From the NCBI GenBank assembly GCA_910575605.1, contig CAJTEW010000001.1, forward strand, positions 248,001 to 312,000: a stretch of DNA of 64,000 nucleotides, in the 5' to 3' direction. Positions 52,731 to 61,652 of the stretch are shown here, one piece after another. The position numbers were made by a program, and so were the translations under genes. Each line of letters starts with the position of its first letter. Position 1 is the stretch's first letter. This DNA comes from Lachnospiraceae bacterium. Its GTDB lineage: Bacteria > Bacillota > Clostridia > Lachnospirales > Lachnospiraceae. Under the pieces are notes generated by a model, which saw only the letters and a program-made list of their open reading frames with translations, did no database searches and had not been told where the DNA came from.

Positions 52731-53945
52731 TTAGTACAGCTTCGCCCCAATCTCTCTTGGTCTGAACCCGTCCTCCTCAAGCATATGGAGTATCTTCTCC
52801 TTATGCTCTGTTCCAAAGACTTCAATTGTAATACGAAGCTCCACCGCCGCGTTCCGGTTCGTGCTGACAAACTGATTATGCTCAAGCTTGATAACGTTCC
52901 CCTGTGCATCGGCAATAATCTGTGCCACATGCACAAGCTCGCCCGGCTTATCTGGAAGAAGCACGGAAACAGAGAAAATCCGTCCTCTCTGAATCAGGCC
53001 GTGCTGCACCACATAGGACATTGTGATCACATCCATATTTCCGCCGCTTAAGACTGCTACTGCCTTTTTCCCTTTGAGCTCCAGCCGCTTGAGGGCTGCT
53101 ACTGTAAGAAGCCCGGAGTTTTCCACCACCATCTTATGGTTTTCCACCATGTCAAGGAAAGCTCCAATTAACTCATCATCCTCCACGGTAATCATCTGGT
53201 CAATATTTTCCTTTGCATATGAGAAAATATTTTCACCTACCCGCTTTACTGCTGTACCGTCCGCAATAGTATCTGCACTTTCAAGGGCCACCGGCTCACC
53301 GGAAGCTAAAGCCGCCGTCATGCTTGCTGCCGGAACCGGCTCCACTCCAATCACCTGAATCTTTGGATTCAGCATCTTGGCAAGAGTTGCCACGCCTGTA
53401 ATGAGGCCGCCGCCGCCTACCGGCACAAGAATATAATCTACAGTAGGAAGCTCCTGGACAATCTCCATTGCTATTGTTCCCTGTCCCGTAACGATATCTA
53501 AATCATCAAAGGGGTGAATAAATGTACTGTCCCTCTCCTCTGCAAGCTTCATGGCATATGCACAGGAGTCATCATAGACATCCCCGTATAAAATCACCTC
53601 CGCGCCATAGCTTTTTGTACGGTTTACCTTAATAAGGGGGGTCACCGTCGGCATAACAATCGTAGCCTTACAGCCAAATTTCTGGGCCGCATACGCCACG
53701 CCCTGGGCATGGTTCCCAGCAGATGCTGCAACCAATCCCCTAGCCCTCTCCTCCTCGCTTAATGTACTAATTTTATAATAAGCACCTCTTACCTTATATG
53801 CCCCTGTATACTGCATATTCTCTGGCTTTAAAAATACTTTCCCCCCGGTCTGGCCGCTGAAGTACTCACTGTAAACTAATTTTGTAGGTAAAGTCACATT
53901 TTTAACAAGCTCGCTTGCCTGTTCAAATTTTTCTAATGTCAACAT
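52731..53945 (-). CDS. ilvA: Threonine ammonia-lyase with a C-terminal ACT domain
   Basis: Deaminates threonine to 2-oxobutyrate, the first step to isoleucine. 404 residues: PLP lysine Lys51 in MQYTGAYKVRGAYYKIS (the family motif is SFKxRGA), the phosphate-binding GGGGLITGVA in the middle, and a single C-terminal ACT domain (about 330-404) for feedback control. Length fits the short form, which some species use for catabolism. It starts 56 bases after ftsY with an AGGAGG ribosome site and may be its own transcript; the terminator above closes it. Confidence 0.92.
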   Translation of the reverse strand: MLTLEKFEQASELVKNVTLPTKLVYSEYFSGQTGGKVFLKPENMQYTGAYKVRGAYYKISTLSEEERARGLVAASAGNHAQGVAYAAQKFGCKATIVMPTVTPLIKVNRTKSYGAEVILYGDVYDDSCAYAMKLAEERDSTFIHPFDDLDIVTGQGTIAMEIVQELPTVDYILVPVGGGGLITGVATLAKMLNPKIQVIGVEPVPAASMTAALASGEPVALESADTIADGTAVKRVGENIFSYAKENIDQMITVEDDELIGAFLDMVENHKMVVENSGLLTVAALKRLELKGKKAVAVLSGGNMDVITMSYVVQHGLIQRGRIFSVSVLLPDKPGELVHVAQIIADAQGNVIKLEHNQFVSTNRNAAVELRITIEVFGTEHKEKILHMLEEDGFRPREIGAKLY

Positions 53946-54001
53946 GATTCTTCCTCCTTCTATCTCTAATGTAATAACTGCTGCCTCCTATTTTTACTAA
54001 A

Positions 54002-54934
54002 TCATTCTCCCGAAGCAAATAACGCATTCACAAAAGTATCCGCGTTGAACTTCTGTAAGTCATCAATAGTCTCCCCCACACCGATATATTTCACCGGGAT
54101 TCCAAGCTCCGCCTGAATCGCCACTGCAATGCCGCCTTTGGCTGTCCCGTCCATCTTCGTCAAAATAATGCCGGTAATATCCGCCGCCTCGTTAAATTCC
54201 CTGGCCTGCTGCAGTGCATTCTGCCCTGTAGTAGCGTCAAGCACTACTAAAGTCTCGCGAAATGCCTCCGGATATTCCCTGTCAATGATACGGTTCATCT
54301 TCTTAAGCTCTTCCATCAGGTTTTTCTTATTATGAAGCCTTCCGGCCGTATCGCACAAAAGCACATCTGCATGTCTGGCCTTGGCGGCTGCAACCGCGTC
54401 ATATACCACAGACGCCGGGTCCGATCCCTCCTGTCCTCCGATAAGCTCTGCCTGTGCGCGGTCTGCCCACTCCTTTAGCTGTTCTCCTGCTGCAGCCCTG
54501 AACGTATCCGCAGCGGCAAGTACTACCTTTTTCTTCTTGCTCCGAAGCTTTCCTGCAAGCTTTCCAATAGTAGTTGTCTTTCCCACGCCATTAACACCGG
54601 TTACCATAACAACCGACGTTTTCTCCTCAAACTCATACGCAGTCTCGCCCACATCCATCTGCTCCTTAATACTGTCAATCAGAATCTGCCGGCAGTCCGA
54701 GGGCTCCTTGATATGCCGTTCCTTTACCTTTGCCTTAAGGTCATCTAAAATTCCATAAGTCGCCTGTACACCTAAATCCCCCATAATAAGGACCTCCTCC
54801 AGTTCCTCATAGAAGTCCTCGTCAATATGGGAAAAACCATTAAAAATACTGTCCATCCCGGACACAATATTATCCCTTGTTTTACTTAAGCCTGAAACAA
54901 GCCTTCCCCAAAATCCTTTTTTCTCTTCTTCCAT
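54002..54934 (-). CDS. ftsY: Signal recognition particle receptor FtsY
   Basis: FtsY docks ribosome-SRP complexes at the membrane. The 310-residue protein has an NG GTPase: N-domain helices (about 1-95), G1 GVNGVGKTTTIGKLAG, DTAGR and TKMDGTAKGG. Only a short charged N-terminal tail precedes it, so the long acidic A domain of E. coli FtsY is missing, as in other Firmicutes. It is the last gene of the plsX-acpP-rnc-smc-ftsY block, 15 bases after smc. Confidence 0.97.
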   Translation of the reverse strand: MEEEKKGFWGRLVSGLSKTRDNIVSGMDSIFNGFSHIDEDFYEELEEVLIMGDLGVQATYGILDDLKAKVKERHIKEPSDCRQILIDSIKEQMDVGETAYEFEEKTSVVMVTGVNGVGKTTTIGKLAGKLRSKKKKVVLAAADTFRAAAGEQLKEWADRAQAELIGGQEGSDPASVVYDAVAAAKARHADVLLCDTAGRLHNKKNLMEELKKMNRIIDREYPEAFRETLVVLDATTGQNALQQAREFNEAADITGIILTKMDGTAKGGIAVAIQAELGIPVKYIGVGETIDDLQKFNADTFVNALFASGE

Positions 54935-54949
54935 AATCCACTCCTACTC

Positions 54950-57900
54950 CTATTTGTCTAATTCATCCTTTAGAAGGCTTACAGACACCAAGGTTGACAC
55001 ACCCTTTTCCTGCATGGTAATTCCATACAGCCTGTCCGCTGCCGTCATGGTCCCTCTTCTGTGGGTAATGACGATAAATTGTGTATTTTCTGTCAGCTTA
55101 TGCAGATATCTTGCAAACCGCACAACATTATTATCATCAAGAGCCGCCTCAATCTCATCCAGAAGACAGAACGGCGACGGCTTTAGGTTCTGGATGGCAA
55201 ATAACAGGGCAATGGCTGTAAGTGCCTTCTCCCCACCAGATAACTGCATCATATTCTGAAGCTTCTTTCCCGGCGGCTGTGCGATAATACGGATTCCAGC
55301 CTCCAGAATATCCTCTTCCTCCATAAGCTCCAGGGTCCCTTTACCGCCTCCGAAAAGCTCCTTGAACACTTCATCAAATTCCTTTGATATCCGTGCAAAC
55401 TGTTCACTGAACTGTCTGCGCATAGCCTCGTCAAGCTCCTCAATGATTTGGAGAAGAGTTGCCTCTGCCTCTATCAGATCATCATGCTGTCCCTTTAAAA
55501 ACTCATACCGTTCGGACAGATTTTTAAAATCTTCGATGGCATTTACATTAACATCACCAAGCGCCTTTATCTCGCCCTTTACCTCCAGAATACGCTTCTT
55601 CATTTTAGAAAGGTCTGTCAAATTTTTATTGCGGAGCTCCAATGCTCTGTTATAAGTAAGCTCATATTCCTCCCACATATAATTAATCTGCTTTTCTGAT
55701 GCCTCTTCATAATTCGACTTCTGGCTTTCCAGACGGAATACCTCTTTATCAAGCTCTGACATATGCCTAGACGTATCCTCCCGTTTCTGAAGAAATGCCT
55801 TATGCTTCTGATTTAATTCCTCACGATTTTTCTTAAACTTTTGAATCTCCTCCTGTATTTCCACAAACAGCTCCCCGGAATTCTCAATGGTTTCCCGAAG
55901 CTCTTTAATCTGTCCTTCCTTTTCCTCTATCTCTTTTGAAGTGCCGCCTTTGCTTTCCTTTAATGCTTCAAGCTCTTCCTTAAACTTATCCACCTCTTCA
56001 CGAATACGAATTACATTCTCCGTGGTAAATTCATGCTTCTGCTCAAGGCTTGCACAGACAAGATGAATTTCCTCTGAAATCTTCTGGCGCTCACTCTCTG
56101 CCTGACGCTCATTTTCTAATGCGGTCTGCGCCTCCTCTGTCTGCTCATTCAGCTCTACTTCCAGCTTTTGTGAAGTATCAAGCTCCACATTAATGGACTC
56201 TTGATTATCCATAATATCTGTTATCTGTCTGTCTAAATCATCTGATTCCTTTAGAATATCCTCCGCCATATTTTTGGCTGCCTTTACCTTTGAAGCCGCC
56301 TGGTCGAGATTCATCTTAGCTGTATTTTGTACAACATATGCCTTTTGAAGCTCTTCCTTAATTCTATCTGTCTCCTCATAGTATCCTGTACGCTCTTTTC
56401 GAAGCTCATCAGACTGCTGCTCCAGTTCATCCATCTCTCGCTTTAGCTGCTTCACTGTTTTTTCAAATTCCTCTATCTCACGCCGCCTGCTTAAGAGATT
56501 GCTGGAATTTTTAAAGGCTCCTCCTGTCATGGAGCCGCCCGGATTAATCAGCTCTCCTTCTAAAGTCACAATACGGATTGACTGCTTATATTTTCTTGCG
56601 ATGGAAATTCCATTGTCAATATGATCTACCACCAGAGTCCTTCCAAGAAGATATGAGGCAAGCTCTTTGTACCTGTCATCTACCTTTACAAGCCTGTCCG
56701 CTGTACTTATGACCCCCTTCTCTTTCAAGGCCTCCGGCCTGTTAAAACCGCCGTAAGAACGAATACTGGTAAGTGGAAGAAAGGTTGCACGGCCAAACTT
56801 ATTTTTCTTCAGAAATCCAATCATCCTTTTTGCCGTCTCCTCATCCGCTGTAACAATATTCTGGATATTCCCCCCAAGTGCTGTCTCCACCGCAATCTCA
56901 TATTCCTTGTCCACTTTTACAATATCAGCCACAACACCTAAAAGCCCTTTCTCCACATTACGGTTATCCATAACTTTGCGGATACTGTTTCCATAGCCGT
57001 CGTAGCGCTCTGTTATATTTTTCAGAGACTCAAGCCTTGACTGTTCTCTGTGATACGTGGTCTGTCCGATACGAAACTGCTCTGTCTGCCTTGCCAATAT
57101 TTTCTGGAGCTTCTCAATCTTCGCCTCATACTCCTCATTTTCCTTAGTAAGTGCAATAATCTGCCCGGAAATCTCCTTTAACTCCCTATAATACTGCTCC
57201 GTAAGGCCGTTCTGGGCCCGTTCCTCCTCTTTTGCCTCTCTGATTCTCTGCTCAAGCTGGCTTTTCCTGACCTGAATCTGTTCCAGCATCGTATCATATT
57301 TCTGAATTTTGGCTTTCGTTGACGCCCGGTTCCCGAGCAGCTCCATCATATCCCGTTTGTTCTTCTCTACGTCTGTGCTAAGCTGTACAATACGCGTCTG
57401 AACCTTTAAAAGTTCTTCCTTTGCCTCTGACTCCTTTCCATTGTGAACCTTAAGCTCTTCCTGTATCTGCTGCTGTTCCTCTAAAAGTCTGCCAAGCTGG
57501 CTTTCGCGGCTTCCCACCTCTGCCTCAATAGTTCTCGCTCTCTGGTCATAATGCTCGTCATTTACATGGGCGCTGTGTATCTGCTCCTTTAAAAGCGCAA
57601 TCTGATTTTCAAGCTGCTGCTTTAACATAGTTGTCTCATTTAGCTGGCTTTTTGCCTTCTCTATAGAGGCATCAATGCTGTCAACCTGCTCCTCCACAGT
57701 CTCATATTCCTTCTTCATGTCCGCATACTGGCTGCCTGCAGCCTCAAGCTCTTCCCTTGTGACCTTTAGCTTCTCGTCAATATCCTTCGTCTGCTCTGCA
57801 ATACGCTCTGTCTCAAGAAGAAACATATTTATGTCATAAAGCTTTAATTCTTCTTTTTTCTTTAAATATTCTCTTGCCTTCTCCGCCTGGCGCGAAAGAG

Positions 57901-58510
57901 GCTCTACCTGCTTTTCAAGCTCTGATAGAATATCCTTAACACGAAGCAGGTTCTGCTGTTCCTCCTCAAGCTTTTTTACCGACATATTTTTCCGCCTTTT
58001 AAACTTTACGATTCCGGCGGCTTCATCAAAAAGCTCTCTTCTTTCCTCCGGCTTTCCACTCAAAATCTTATCAATTTGTCCCTGCCCGATAATCGAATAC
58101 CCTTCTTTTCCGATTCCCGTATCATAAAACAGCTCATTGACGTCCTTAAGCCTGCAGGTACCCCCATTAATCAGATACTCGCTTTCGCCTGAGCGGTATA
58201 TCTTTCTGGCAACCGTAACCTCCTCGTAGTCAATGGCAAGCTGATGGTCTGAGTTATCTAAGGTAATCGCCACAGACGCATAGCTTAAGGGCCTTCTGTT
58301 TTCCGTACCGGAAAAAATAACATCCTGCATACTGCCGCCGCGAAGCTGCTTTACTCTTTGTTCACCCAGAACCCACCGTACTGCATCGGCAACATTACTT
58401 TTCCCGCTCCCATTAGGCCCTACAATTCCTGTTATCCCATTGTGAAAATCAAACTTGATTTTATGGGCAAATGACTTAAACCCCTGCACTTCAATACTTT
58501 TTAAATACAT
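54950..58510 (-). CDS. smc: Chromosome segregation protein SMC
   Basis: The condensin motor. 1186 residues: N-terminal Walker A GPNGSGKSNVADAVRWVL (33-50), long coiled coil, globular hinge (about 505-650; VVADIVKVDKEYEIAVETAL, GSMTGGAFKNSSNLLSRR near the end), second coiled coil, and the C-terminal ATPase with LSGGEKALTAIALLFAI and Walker B FCLLDEIEAALDD. Length and layout are standard. It works with ScpA/ScpB, not present in the window. 7 bases after rnc and 15 before ftsY. Confidence 0.98.
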   Translation of the reverse strand: MYLKSIEVQGFKSFAHKIKFDFHNGITGIVGPNGSGKSNVADAVRWVLGEQRVKQLRGGSMQDVIFSGTENRRPLSYASVAITLDNSDHQLAIDYEEVTVARKIYRSGESEYLINGGTCRLKDVNELFYDTGIGKEGYSIIGQGQIDKILSGKPEERRELFDEAAGIVKFKRRKNMSVKKLEEEQQNLLRVKDILSELEKQVEPLSRQAEKAREYLKKKEELKLYDINMFLLETERIAEQTKDIDEKLKVTREELEAAGSQYADMKKEYETVEEQVDSIDASIEKAKSQLNETTMLKQQLENQIALLKEQIHSAHVNDEHYDQRARTIEAEVGSRESQLGRLLEEQQQIQEELKVHNGKESEAKEELLKVQTRIVQLSTDVEKNKRDMMELLGNRASTKAKIQKYDTMLEQIQVRKSQLEQRIREAKEEERAQNGLTEQYYRELKEISGQIIALTKENEEYEAKIEKLQKILARQTEQFRIGQTTYHREQSRLESLKNITERYDGYGNSIRKVMDNRNVEKGLLGVVADIVKVDKEYEIAVETALGGNIQNIVTADEETAKRMIGFLKKNKFGRATFLPLTSIRSYGGFNRPEALKEKGVISTADRLVKVDDRYKELASYLLGRTLVVDHIDNGISIARKYKQSIRIVTLEGELINPGGSMTGGAFKNSSNLLSRRREIEEFEKTVKQLKREMDELEQQSDELRKERTGYYEETDRIKEELQKAYVVQNTAKMNLDQAASKVKAAKNMAEDILKESDDLDRQITDIMDNQESINVELDTSQKLEVELNEQTEEAQTALENERQAESERQKISEEIHLVCASLEQKHEFTTENVIRIREEVDKFKEELEALKESKGGTSKEIEEKEGQIKELRETIENSGELFVEIQEEIQKFKKNREELNQKHKAFLQKREDTSRHMSELDKEVFRLESQKSNYEEASEKQINYMWEEYELTYNRALELRNKNLTDLSKMKKRILEVKGEIKALGDVNVNAIEDFKNLSERYEFLKGQHDDLIEAEATLLQIIEELDEAMRRQFSEQFARISKEFDEVFKELFGGGKGTLELMEEEDILEAGIRIIAQPPGKKLQNMMQLSGGEKALTAIALLFAIQNLKPSPFCLLDEIEAALDDNNVVRFARYLHKLTENTQFIVITHRRGTMTAADRLYGITMQEKGVSTLVSVSLLKDELDK

Positions 58511-58517
58511 ATAACAC

Positions 58518-59213
58518 CTACTTTATGTTCTTCTTATGAAGCTCTAAAATGCTGTGATAGGCGGCCTTTTGTTCAGCTGCCTTTTTCGTCCTTCCGGTTC
58601 CGCTCCCGTATTTCTTCTCTCCGATATAAACTGAAACCTGGAAGTATTTGTCATGGTCAGGCCCCTCTTCTCCAACCAGGCGGTATTTAATTTCTTCCCT
58701 GAAGTGTGCCTGTACCAGCTCCTGTAAGATAGTCTTGCTATCAAAAAAGAGCTTTTTATTTTCCAGATCCTTTAAAATAAATCTGTTAATAAACTCTTTT
58801 GCATTAGCAAAACCACCGTCAATATAGATTGCCCCGATAAGAGCCTCCAGGGCATCCGAGGTGACAGACTCCCTTTTTCGTCCTCCCGTAGCCTCTTCTC
58901 CCTTGCCAAGCAGAAGATACGCACCCAGCTCTAAGTCTCTAGCACAAAATGCCAGCGACGGCTCGCATACCATGCCGGCCCTCGTTTTTGTAAGCTCTCC
59001 CTCCGGCATTTTAGGATTCTCATAAAACAAAAACTCGCTGGAAACAAGCTCCAGCACAGCATCCCCTAAAAATTCCAGACGTTCATTACATTTATATTTG
59101 GGTATATGTTTCTCATTGACACAGGAACTGTGTGTCATCGCATGCTTTAAAAGCCCGAAATCCTTAAACACATATCCGATTTTTCGTTCCAGCTCTTTTA
59201 AATCTCTACTCAT
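58518..59213 (-). CDS. rnc: Ribonuclease III
   Basis: Double-stranded RNA endonuclease for rRNA and mRNA processing. 231 residues: N-terminal RNase III domain with the signature NERLEFLGDAVLELVSSEFL (about 42-61) and the catalytic SDALEALIGAIYIDGG (about 118-133), then a C-terminal dsRNA-binding domain (about 160-228; GSGTGRTKKAAEQKAAYHSI). It is separated from acpP by a strong hairpin at 59234-59273. Confidence 0.97.
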   Translation of the reverse strand: MSRDLKELERKIGYVFKDFGLLKHAMTHSSCVNEKHIPKYKCNERLEFLGDAVLELVSSEFLFYENPKMPEGELTKTRAGMVCEPSLAFCARDLELGAYLLLGKGEEATGGRKRESVTSDALEALIGAIYIDGGFANAKEFINRFILKDLENKKLFFDSKTILQELVQAHFREEIKYRLVGEEGPDHDKYFQVSVYIGEKKYGSGTGRTKKAAEQKAAYHSILELHKKNIK

Positions 59214-59233
59214 AAATCTGCCTCACAAAGAAA

Positions 59234-59273
59234 CTGCCGCACCAAGGAAACATTATCGTCCTTAGTGCGACAG
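59234..59273 (-). terminator. Intercistronic hairpin between acpP and rnc
   Basis: 15-base arms (59234-59248 with 59259-59273, G-U pairs included) with a 10-base loop, then TTTCTTTG on the minus strand. It could attenuate rnc transcription relative to the highly needed acpP, or be an RNase III processing site upstream of rnc, as known in E. coli for autoregulation. Confidence 0.6.
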
Positions 59274-59288
59274 CCAAAGACCAGGTGC

Positions 59289-59522
59289 TTAGTTATTAGT
59301 TGCATTCCTTATCTGTTCTACAGCATCTCCCACTGTCACGATCTTTTCAACATCTTCATTGTCAATTTCTAAATCAAAAGCCTCTTCTATTCCCATAATA
59401 ATCTGGAATACATCTAAAGAATCTGCTCCCAGGTCATCCATAATTTTAGAATCCATCTGGATCTCATTCACATCAATATTCAGTTCGTTTGAGATAATCT
59501 CCTGTAATTTTTCAAATTCCAT
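59289..59522 (-). CDS. acpP: Acyl carrier protein
   Basis: The 77-residue carrier for fatty acid synthesis. The phosphopantetheine attachment serine is Ser35 in DDLGADSLDVFQ; the protein is very acidic and helical, as expected. It lies 33 bases after plsX. The usual motif is DSLDxVE; here DSLDVFQ is a variant seen in Clostridia. Confidence 0.96.
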   Translation of the reverse strand: MEFEKLQEIISNELNIDVNEIQMDSKIMDDLGADSLDVFQIIMGIEEAFDLEIDNEDVEKIVTVGDAVEQIRNATNN

Positions 59523-59555
59523 ACTATTTCTCCTTTTACATTATGTGTTTTTCTA

Positions 59556-60578
59556 TTATTCAGCGGACTTTTGCTCCGCTTGAATACAATCCTTGATCTT
59601 CTCGCTGATTCTCTGATTTTTAAAGGTTACACACTGCAGGATTGTGTTGCAGATCTCCTTTGACTTCGAGCTTCCATGTGTCTTTACCACCAGGCCGTTA
59701 AGACCTAAAAGGGGTGCTCCGCCGTACTCGCTGGAGTCAAATGACTTCACCGTCTCCTTAAGGGCCGGCTTGATAAGCAGCGCACCAATCTTACTGCGAA
59801 GTGTACTCATAAGCCCTTCCTTAATCTTACTGATAAGAACTGCTCCAGTCCCCTCAAAAAGCTTCAGAATAATATTCCCCGCAAATGCCTCGCAGACAAT
59901 AACATCCACCTTGCCGTAAGGAATATCCCTCGCCTCCACGCTTCCTGCAAAATTAATATCCTCTGCCTTTCTAAGAAGCGGAAATGTCTCCTTCACAAGC
60001 GCATTGCCCTTTTCCTCCTCCGCGCCGATATTCACAATACCAACCTTCGGATTCTTCACATTCATAATATGCTCCATATACACGGTTCCCATCTTGGCAA
60101 ATTGTACCAGATGGGCAGGCCTTGCATCTACATTGGCACCACAGTCAATTAAAAGGGAGAATCCCTTTGCCGTAGGAATCAGCGGCGCAAGGGGTGCTCT
60201 GTCCACTCCTTTAATCCGTCCCACAATCACCTGGCCTCCCACCAGAACTGCCCCAGTGCTTCCTGCTGATACAAATGCATCTGCCTTTCCCGTCTTCACA
60301 AGCTTCATGCCCACCACAATAGAAGAATCCTTTTTCTTCCTTATAGCATTCACCGGCGGCTCCGCCATCTCAATAACCTCGGCGGCATGCACTACTTCTA
60401 TTCTTTCTTTGTCATACTCATACTTTACAAGCTCTGCCTGAATGGCATCTTCTTTTCCCACAAGGAAAATCTGCACATTCTTTTCCCTTGAAACAGCATC
60501 AACCGCTCCTTTTACTATCTCACCGGGAGCATTATCTCCTCCCATAGCGTCCAGTGCCACTCTCGTAATTTCTGCCAT
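59556..60578 (-). CDS. plsX: Phosphate acyltransferase PlsX
   Basis: Transfers an acyl chain from acyl-ACP to phosphate, starting phospholipid synthesis. 340 residues from the ATG at 60576-60578, which has AGGAGG 8 bases upstream. The frame is open 16 codons further but the start used gives the family-typical MAEITRVALDAMGGDNAPGE. Other motifs are PTAKGFSLLIDCGANVD, CEAFAGNIILKLFEGTG and SEYGGAPLLGLNGLVVKTHG. First gene of the five-gene block. No FapR gene precedes it. Confidence 0.96.
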   Translation of the reverse strand: MAEITRVALDAMGGDNAPGEIVKGAVDAVSREKNVQIFLVGKEDAIQAELVKYEYDKERIEVVHAAEVIEMAEPPVNAIRKKKDSSIVVGMKLVKTGKADAFVSAGSTGAVLVGGQVIVGRIKGVDRAPLAPLIPTAKGFSLLIDCGANVDARPAHLVQFAKMGTVYMEHIMNVKNPKVGIVNIGAEEEKGNALVKETFPLLRKAEDINFAGSVEARDIPYGKVDVIVCEAFAGNIILKLFEGTGAVLISKIKEGLMSTLRSKIGALLIKPALKETVKSFDSSEYGGAPLLGLNGLVVKTHGSSKSKEICNTILQCVTFKNQRISEKIKDCIQAEQKSAE

Positions 60579-60636
60579 ATCTGTTCCTCCTGGTACAGCA
60601 ATGTATAAATAAGGCCGTACTGCCACTTATAGGAAC

Positions 60637-60665
60637 ATTCTACTAAACATTGTTATAAAAATCAA
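60637..60665 (-). promoter_or_regulatory. Sigma-A promoter of plsX-acpP-rnc-smc-ftsY
   Basis: Minus strand TTGATT (60660-60665), 17 bases, TAGAAT (60637-60642), 58 bases before the plsX ATG. The -35 overlaps the stop codon of the upstream glycosyltransferase gene. Confidence 0.6.
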
Positions 60666-61651
60666 TATTTTTCATAATTCTTTTGGAGGGCCTTCTGCAG
60701 GGCGCTGCACTCTTTCCAGTGTCTGTCAACCAGCTGGTGCTCCATACGGACAATTTTTTCATGATTGGTAAGATACAGCCAAAGCATAATAAAATAATAT
60801 GGCGACAGGAACCTGAGAAGTCTTACAAAGTAATTCGAATTTGCCCTTACAGCCGCCGACTTTTCCTGAAGAAAAAGCATTGCCCGGAAAAATCCCAGCT
60901 TTTCAGCCTTCCTTTCAGCCCTGCACAGCTTAGCAATTTCTTTGTTGTGCAAGATCCGGGTGGGACTATTAAAATTAGAAATAGAGTTCTCTGTTATACG
61001 GTACAGAATAAACGGACGGTTCACATAGCATACACGGATGTTCTCATTGCTGCTTATGATTTTCTGGAAGCAGGCCCTGTCATTCACCGTTTTGAAATGC
61101 AGAATAAACTGGAACACCTCCTCTGTAAGAAGCTCCTTTCGGTATACAGCCGTTCCCATAACAGGACAGCCAAGCTTCACTGCACGCTTAAGCGTCTTTC
61201 CTTTAATAAAATTCTGCAGCACTACTTCCAGATATGTCCCATAGGACCGTATCATTTCACCTGAGCCCTTAAACTTCATAAATGCAGTACATACAATATC
61301 ATATTTATCCAATAAATCTGTAATCTCAAAAACATTATAAGGCGCAAGCAGATCATCACCGTTTAGTACAAGGAAACGTTCTCCCTCCACAAGTTTTAAA
61401 GCCTTTACATAATTTTTACATATGCCGGCGTTTTCCTTTCGGAAAAGCTTATCTGTTTTTGCAAAAAGACCCTCATTATCTGAAATCCACTGCCTTATCA
61501 CCTTCCGGCTTTCGTCCTTCGAACCGTCATCTGTGACAATCATCTGGAACTTCTGTCCCTTTCCAAAATTCTCAATCTGAAATTTTATGCTCTCCAGCGC
61601 ATCCCTTACTACCTCCGCCTGATTATAACAGGTAACTACAAATGTAAACAT
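60662..61651 (-). CDS. GT-A fold family 2 glycosyltransferase
   Basis: About 329 residues with the GT2 start FTFVVTCYNQAEVVRDALES, IVTDDGSKDESRKVI, and the acceptor-side FLVLNGDDLLAPYN carrying an N-G-D-D variant of the usual DxD motif (DDD/DSD). The C-terminal part (about 255-329) is basic, with one hydrophobic stretch (LRFLSPYYFIMLWLYL), suggesting membrane attachment. The start is uncertain: ATG at 61649-61651 lies 12 bases behind GGGGAGG and 1 base after the spoIID-type stop; an ATG at 61661-61663 is directly abutting the same site. Donor and acceptor unknown. Confidence 0.82.
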   Translation of the reverse strand: MFTFVVTCYNQAEVVRDALESIKFQIENFGKGQKFQMIVTDDGSKDESRKVIRQWISDNEGLFAKTDKLFRKENAGICKNYVKALKLVEGERFLVLNGDDLLAPYNVFEITDLLDKYDIVCTAFMKFKGSGEMIRSYGTYLEVVLQNFIKGKTLKRAVKLGCPVMGTAVYRKELLTEEVFQFILHFKTVNDRACFQKIISSNENIRVCYVNRPFILYRITENSISNFNSPTRILHNKEIAKLCRAERKAEKLGFFRAMLFLQEKSAAVRANSNYFVRLLRFLSPYYFIMLWLYLTNHEKIVRMEHQLVDRHWKECSALQKALQKNYEKY

Positions 61652-61652
61652 C

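Noticed and set aside
53946-54001. T-box or attenuator leader before ilvA
   Set aside because: The gap is only 56 bases with no stem-loop series or T-box motif.
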